A stretch of 8,112 nt of DNA, from positions 1 through 8,112 of the forward strand of contig JBJMMD010000020.1 in the NCBI GenBank assembly GCA_045804965.1, read 5' to 3'. This DNA is from CAVTUU01 sp045804965 (GTDB lineage Bacteria; Chloroflexota; Chloroflexia; Thermomicrobiales; UBA6265). Below the pieces are notes generated by a model, which did not search any database, was not told where the DNA came from, and saw nothing but the letters and a program-made list of their open reading frames with translations. Positions 6,701 through 8,112 of the stretch are shown piece by piece. Made by a program: the position numbers and the translations under genes. Within the stretch, counting starts at the first letter, position 1. Every line of letters starts with the position of its first letter.

Positions 6701-6856
6701 CTACGCGTTCTTCAGGAATTCCCGCGGATTCGCGTCGAATTGCTGCTTACACTCGACCGAGCAAAAGTAGTAAGTCTGCCCTTCATACTGGCTTTGGGCT
6801 GCGGCTTGACTGGAATCGATCTCCATGCCGCAGACGGGATCCTTCACCATGGCCAT
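6701..6856 (-). CDS. YHS domain protein, 51 residues
   Basis: The start MAMVKDPVCGMEID followed by YEGQTYYFCSVECKQQFDAN is a complete YHS domain, a short metal-associated module with Cys9 in DPVCGM and Cys32 and Cys36 in FCSVEC. YHS domains occur alone or fused to copper-transporting P-type ATPases and metal-dependent enzymes, and are linked to heavy-metal binding. The frame is open further upstream to 6904, but the ATG at 6856 has GAGAGGAGA with the expected spacing, so I place the start there. The protein ends LKNA soon after the domain, so the whole protein is the module. It is the first gene of a short minus-strand unit with the TrxR remnant and lies near the metal-module multicopper oxidase, in line with a role in metal handling. 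Confidence 0.9.
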   Translation of the reverse strand: MAMVKDPVCGMEIDSSQAAAQSQYEGQTYYFCSVECKQQFDANPREFLKNA

Positions 6857-7139
6857 GTCTGGTCTCCTCTCGAACTTGCCATCTGAAAGTCCCAATGAAA
6901 GCACGCAGATTGCATGCCATGGGGACCGCCGCCATCCTCATGTCCCATCGTCGTTCAGGCAGACGAGTGCCGTGGCGCGGGATGGTGCGCCGTGAGCGAT
7001 GCAAGGCGACGGTTAATTTCCCAGAACGTCGCATCGCCCGAGAGGCTGGATTTGAGTTCGGTGCGAAGATCTTAGCAAACGAGGTACTCGCCGCATAGTG
7101 GTCGCACGGGCCAACGCCCCCACCCACAGCGCGGGGGTC
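6857..7139. other. Gene-poor gap upstream of the YHS gene
   Basis: This 283-base stretch separates the YHS gene from the 122-residue gene; both are on the minus strand. I see no recognisable gene or clear promoter. A plus-strand frame from 6896 to 7098 ends in protein-like text (RRIAREAGFEFGAKILANEV) but has no ribosome-binding site and matches nothing I know. It may be a degraded remnant or chance. Confidence 0.4.
7117..7137 (-). terminator. GC-rich hairpin just after the 122-residue gene
   Basis: On the minus strand CCCCCGC and GTGGGGG form a 7-bp stem (one G-T pair) with a 7-base loop, three bases after the stop codon at 7140. There is no T-tract, so intrinsic termination is uncertain. 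Confidence 0.3.
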
Positions 7140-7508
7140 TCACGCTGTTTCGGCGTCGGCCATGGATGACGCTATCTGCGCGTGCTGGATCGCGGCGAGG
7201 AGCCGATCCAACTCCGTCTCAGCTGCTGGCCGCGAACGGGGCGCGGACGGAGCGGGCGTTTGCGCCCAATAGATCGCGCCGGAAATCAACGCATCCTCCG
7301 CGTCCTTGAGGAACGGAGCCAACTGTTGCTTGGTCAGGCCGAACTGCTCCGCGCGGTGGTCCAGGGTTTCCATCGTCAGGGCGACTTCATCGCCACTGGG
7401 CAGCGGCGAAGACGCCAGCCCGGTCACCCGAAAATAGACCACCTCATCGAGCACAACGTCCTCGTTCTTCGGTGCCGGCACCGGCAGCGCTTGCTCGCGA
7501 TCGTTCAC
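7140..7508 (-). CDS. Hypothetical protein, 122 residues
   Basis: I do not recognise this protein. It starts with GTG at 7508, preceded by AAGGGGGAG four bases away, a strong ribosome-binding site, and has good third-position G/C bias. The sequence is soluble in character, with no signal peptide or membrane span. A charged, proline-containing N-terminus (PVPAPKNEDVV) leads into a likely folded core (VYFRVTGLASSPLPSGDEVA, then ETLDHRAEQFGLTKQQLAPF and LKDAEDALISGAIYWAQ). A Pro/Ala/Arg linker follows (about residues 83-95), then a final helix (ETELDRLLAAIQHAQIASSM). A -10-like TAGGAT lies at 7557-7562 and a hairpin repeat just upstream of that. It stands alone on the minus strand with 283 bases to the next gene, so it is probably its own transcript. 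Confidence 0.7.
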   Translation of the reverse strand: MNDREQALPVPAPKNEDVVLDEVVYFRVTGLASSPLPSGDEVALTMETLDHRAEQFGLTKQQLAPFLKDAEDALISGAIYWAQTPAPSAPRSRPAAETELDRLLAAIQHAQIASSMADAETA

Positions 7509-7556
7509 GACGCTCCCCCTTCACCTGTGGCGCTTGGCGCGCTGAGCCAGGTCAGC

Positions 7557-7562
7557 ATCCTA
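7557..7562 (-). promoter_or_regulatory. Possible -10 element for the 122-residue gene
   Basis: On the minus strand this reads TAGGAT, about 49 bases before the GTG at 7508. The sequence 17 bases upstream (TTCGGC) is a poor -35 and falls inside hairpin repeat copy 3. Confidence 0.25.
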
Positions 7563-7570
7563 CCAGAAAG

Positions 7571-7596
7571 ACGGCCCGAGCCGAAGTCCGCGGCCG
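7571..7596 (-). repeat. Hairpin repeat, copy 3 (diverged)
   Basis: This is a shorter, diverged relative of the repeats at 2171-2198 and 7710-7737. It keeps the CCGAGCCGAAG core and can still fold on the minus strand around a TTCG loop, with one bulge and one mismatch, followed by TCTTTCT. It could end a minus-strand transcript arriving from upstream. Confidence 0.45.
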
Positions 7597-7709
7597 GCTG
7601 CCTCACCCCCTCCCCAGCCTGGAAGCGATGATCGCCGCCATGGTAGGTCCGCGGTCGTGGCAGTAGCGTTGCGTTCGTTACCGGCAGCGTGGCAATTGCG
7701 CAACAGCAA

Positions 7710-7737
7710 ACGGCCCCGAGCCGAAGCCCGAGGCCGT
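7710..7737 (-). repeat. Hairpin repeat, copy 2 (28 bp), probable terminator
   Basis: On the minus strand this forms a 12-bp stem (ten Watson-Crick and two G-T pairs) closed by a TTCG tetraloop and followed by TTTGCTGTT. The plus-strand version has two mismatches, so the minus strand is the likely functional sense. It sits 26 bases after the stop of the small minus-strand ORF at 7763-7852. It is 27/28 identical to copy 1. Confidence 0.6.
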
Positions 7738-7743
7738 TGCGAT

Positions 7744-7759
7744 TTGGCAAAATTGCCAA
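7744..7759. promoter_or_regulatory. AT-rich inverted repeat
   Basis: TTGGCAA and TTGCCAA form a perfect 7-bp inverted repeat around two bases, in a GC-rich setting. It lies between the small ORF at 7763-7852 and hairpin repeat copy 2. It could be an operator-like dyad or part of a terminator region. No gene is visible in 7509-7762. Confidence 0.3.
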
Positions 7760-7762
7760 TAT

Positions 7763-7852
7763 CTACTCGTCGAACAGGAGACCGTATAGCTTTTCACGAT
7801 ATGGAGCGGGCAGGACCGCCAGGGTGATGGGATTGGTGAAGACGTTCGGCAT
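7763..7852 (-). CDS. Possible leaderless 29-residue protein
   Basis: An ATG at 7852 opens 29 codons ending in TAG, reading MPNVFTNPITLAVLPAPYRE then KLYGLLFDE. Codon use resembles the real genes here, with mostly C or G at third positions. There is no ribosome-binding site, but a -10-like TCTAAT ends 7 bases before the ATG, the geometry expected for a leaderless message, and TTTGTT lies 16 bases before that. The stop is followed by an inverted repeat and a stable TTCG-loop hairpin. Thus promoter, ORF and terminator would form one compact unit. I recognise no family; it could equally be a relic or a chance frame. Confidence 0.35.
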   Translation of the reverse strand: MPNVFTNPITLAVLPAPYREKLYGLLFDE

Positions 7853-7924
7853 GAGCGCGATTAGAGAAGGAGAGCGCCCCCAACAAATTCTTCGCCAACG
7901 ATGCGAGACGGCACGCCTGGCTCA

Positions 7925-7953
7925 TTGCGGAGACGGCGAGGCATGCCTACAAT
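7925..7953 (+). promoter_or_regulatory. Sigma-70-type promoter for the gene at 8036
   Basis: TTGCGG (7925-7930) and TACAAT (7948-7953) are separated by 17 bases, the optimal spacing. Transcription would start near 7960, giving a GC-rich leader of about 75 bases before the GTG at 8036. No gene was seen between 7853 and 8035. Confidence 0.5.
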
Positions 7954-8035
7954 GCAGCCGCTCCACGCGGTAGACGAGCCGGCACGCCGGGCGGACGGAC
8001 CGCCTGTGCACCGGCGCGATCGGAGGAGACGCACC

Positions 8036-8112
8036 GTGCCGAAGATGGCGAAGGACGGCGGCGAGGTTATGCGGATGGGGCCGGTCGAGGATCGGCACCT
8101 GGATTTCGAGGG
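8036..8112 (+). CDS. N-terminus of a probable cupin-type protein, cut by window edge
   Basis: A GTG with GGAGGAG 7 bases upstream begins a frame that runs off the window after 25 codons (VPKMAKDGGEVMRMGPVEDR, then HLDFE). The opening pattern (PK...GPVEDR) resembles the N-terminus of small cupin-domain proteins that begin in this way, but the cupin metal-binding motifs would lie beyond the window, so the family is a tentative call. Coding itself is well supported by the ribosome-binding site, the start context and the promoter at 7925-7953. Confidence 0.55.
   Translation, partial: MPKMAKDGGEVMRMGPVEDRHLDFE

Noticed and set aside
6547..7098. A 183-codon plus-strand frame across the TrxR remnant and YHS gene
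   Set aside because: It is antisense to two recognisable coding segments and has no recognisable protein features in most of its length. Only its last part (6896-7098) looks protein-like and is noted in the gap entry.

Overview
The window is a GC-rich bacterial segment with long open reading frames, strongly GC-biased third codon positions, strong Shine-Dalgarno sites and several GTG starts. The gene types (SnoaL-like ester cyclase, CzcO-like flavoprotein, TrxR-type reductase, YHS protein, multicopper oxidase) would suit a chromosomal or accessory region of a Chloroflexota/Thermomicrobia-like organism, but this is an inference from style only; no phylogenetic marker is present. No tRNA, rRNA, CRISPR array or insertion sequence was recognised.

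Layout. 1-355 (-): the N-terminal part of a SnoaL-like ester cyclase, cut by the window edge. 509-1312 (+): an OmpR/PhoB-type response regulator whose receiver domain lacks the conserved lysine and half of the acidic pair. The same gapped motif, GTCATGA-N5-TGTCAC, lies on both sides of this gene. 1581-2102 (+): an unrecognised 173-residue protein with a strong ribosome-binding site. 2305-2970 (-): a GNAT acetyltransferase with a cysteine-rich tail, followed by a hairpin repeat.

The centre of the window is about metal and redox chemistry. 3407-5158 (+) is a three-domain multicopper oxidase with all copper ligands, two tandem heavy-metal-binding modules and a histidine-rich stretch inserted before the last cupredoxin domain, and no visible signal peptide. 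Just downstream, 5194-6311 (+) is a CzcO-like FAD/NAD(P) oxidoreductase broken by a single-base frameshift. Converging on it from the minus strand are a YHS metal-binding protein (6701-6856) and a C-terminal remnant of a thioredoxin-reductase-like flavoprotein (6303-6692). Together these suggest a copper or heavy-metal handling locus with two flavoproteins that are decaying or damaged.

The last kilobase holds an unrecognised 122-residue protein (7140-7508, -), two more copies of the hairpin repeat, a possible leaderless 29-codon gene (7763-7852, -), and a well-formed promoter leading into the first 25 codons of a probable cupin-type protein (8036 onward, +).
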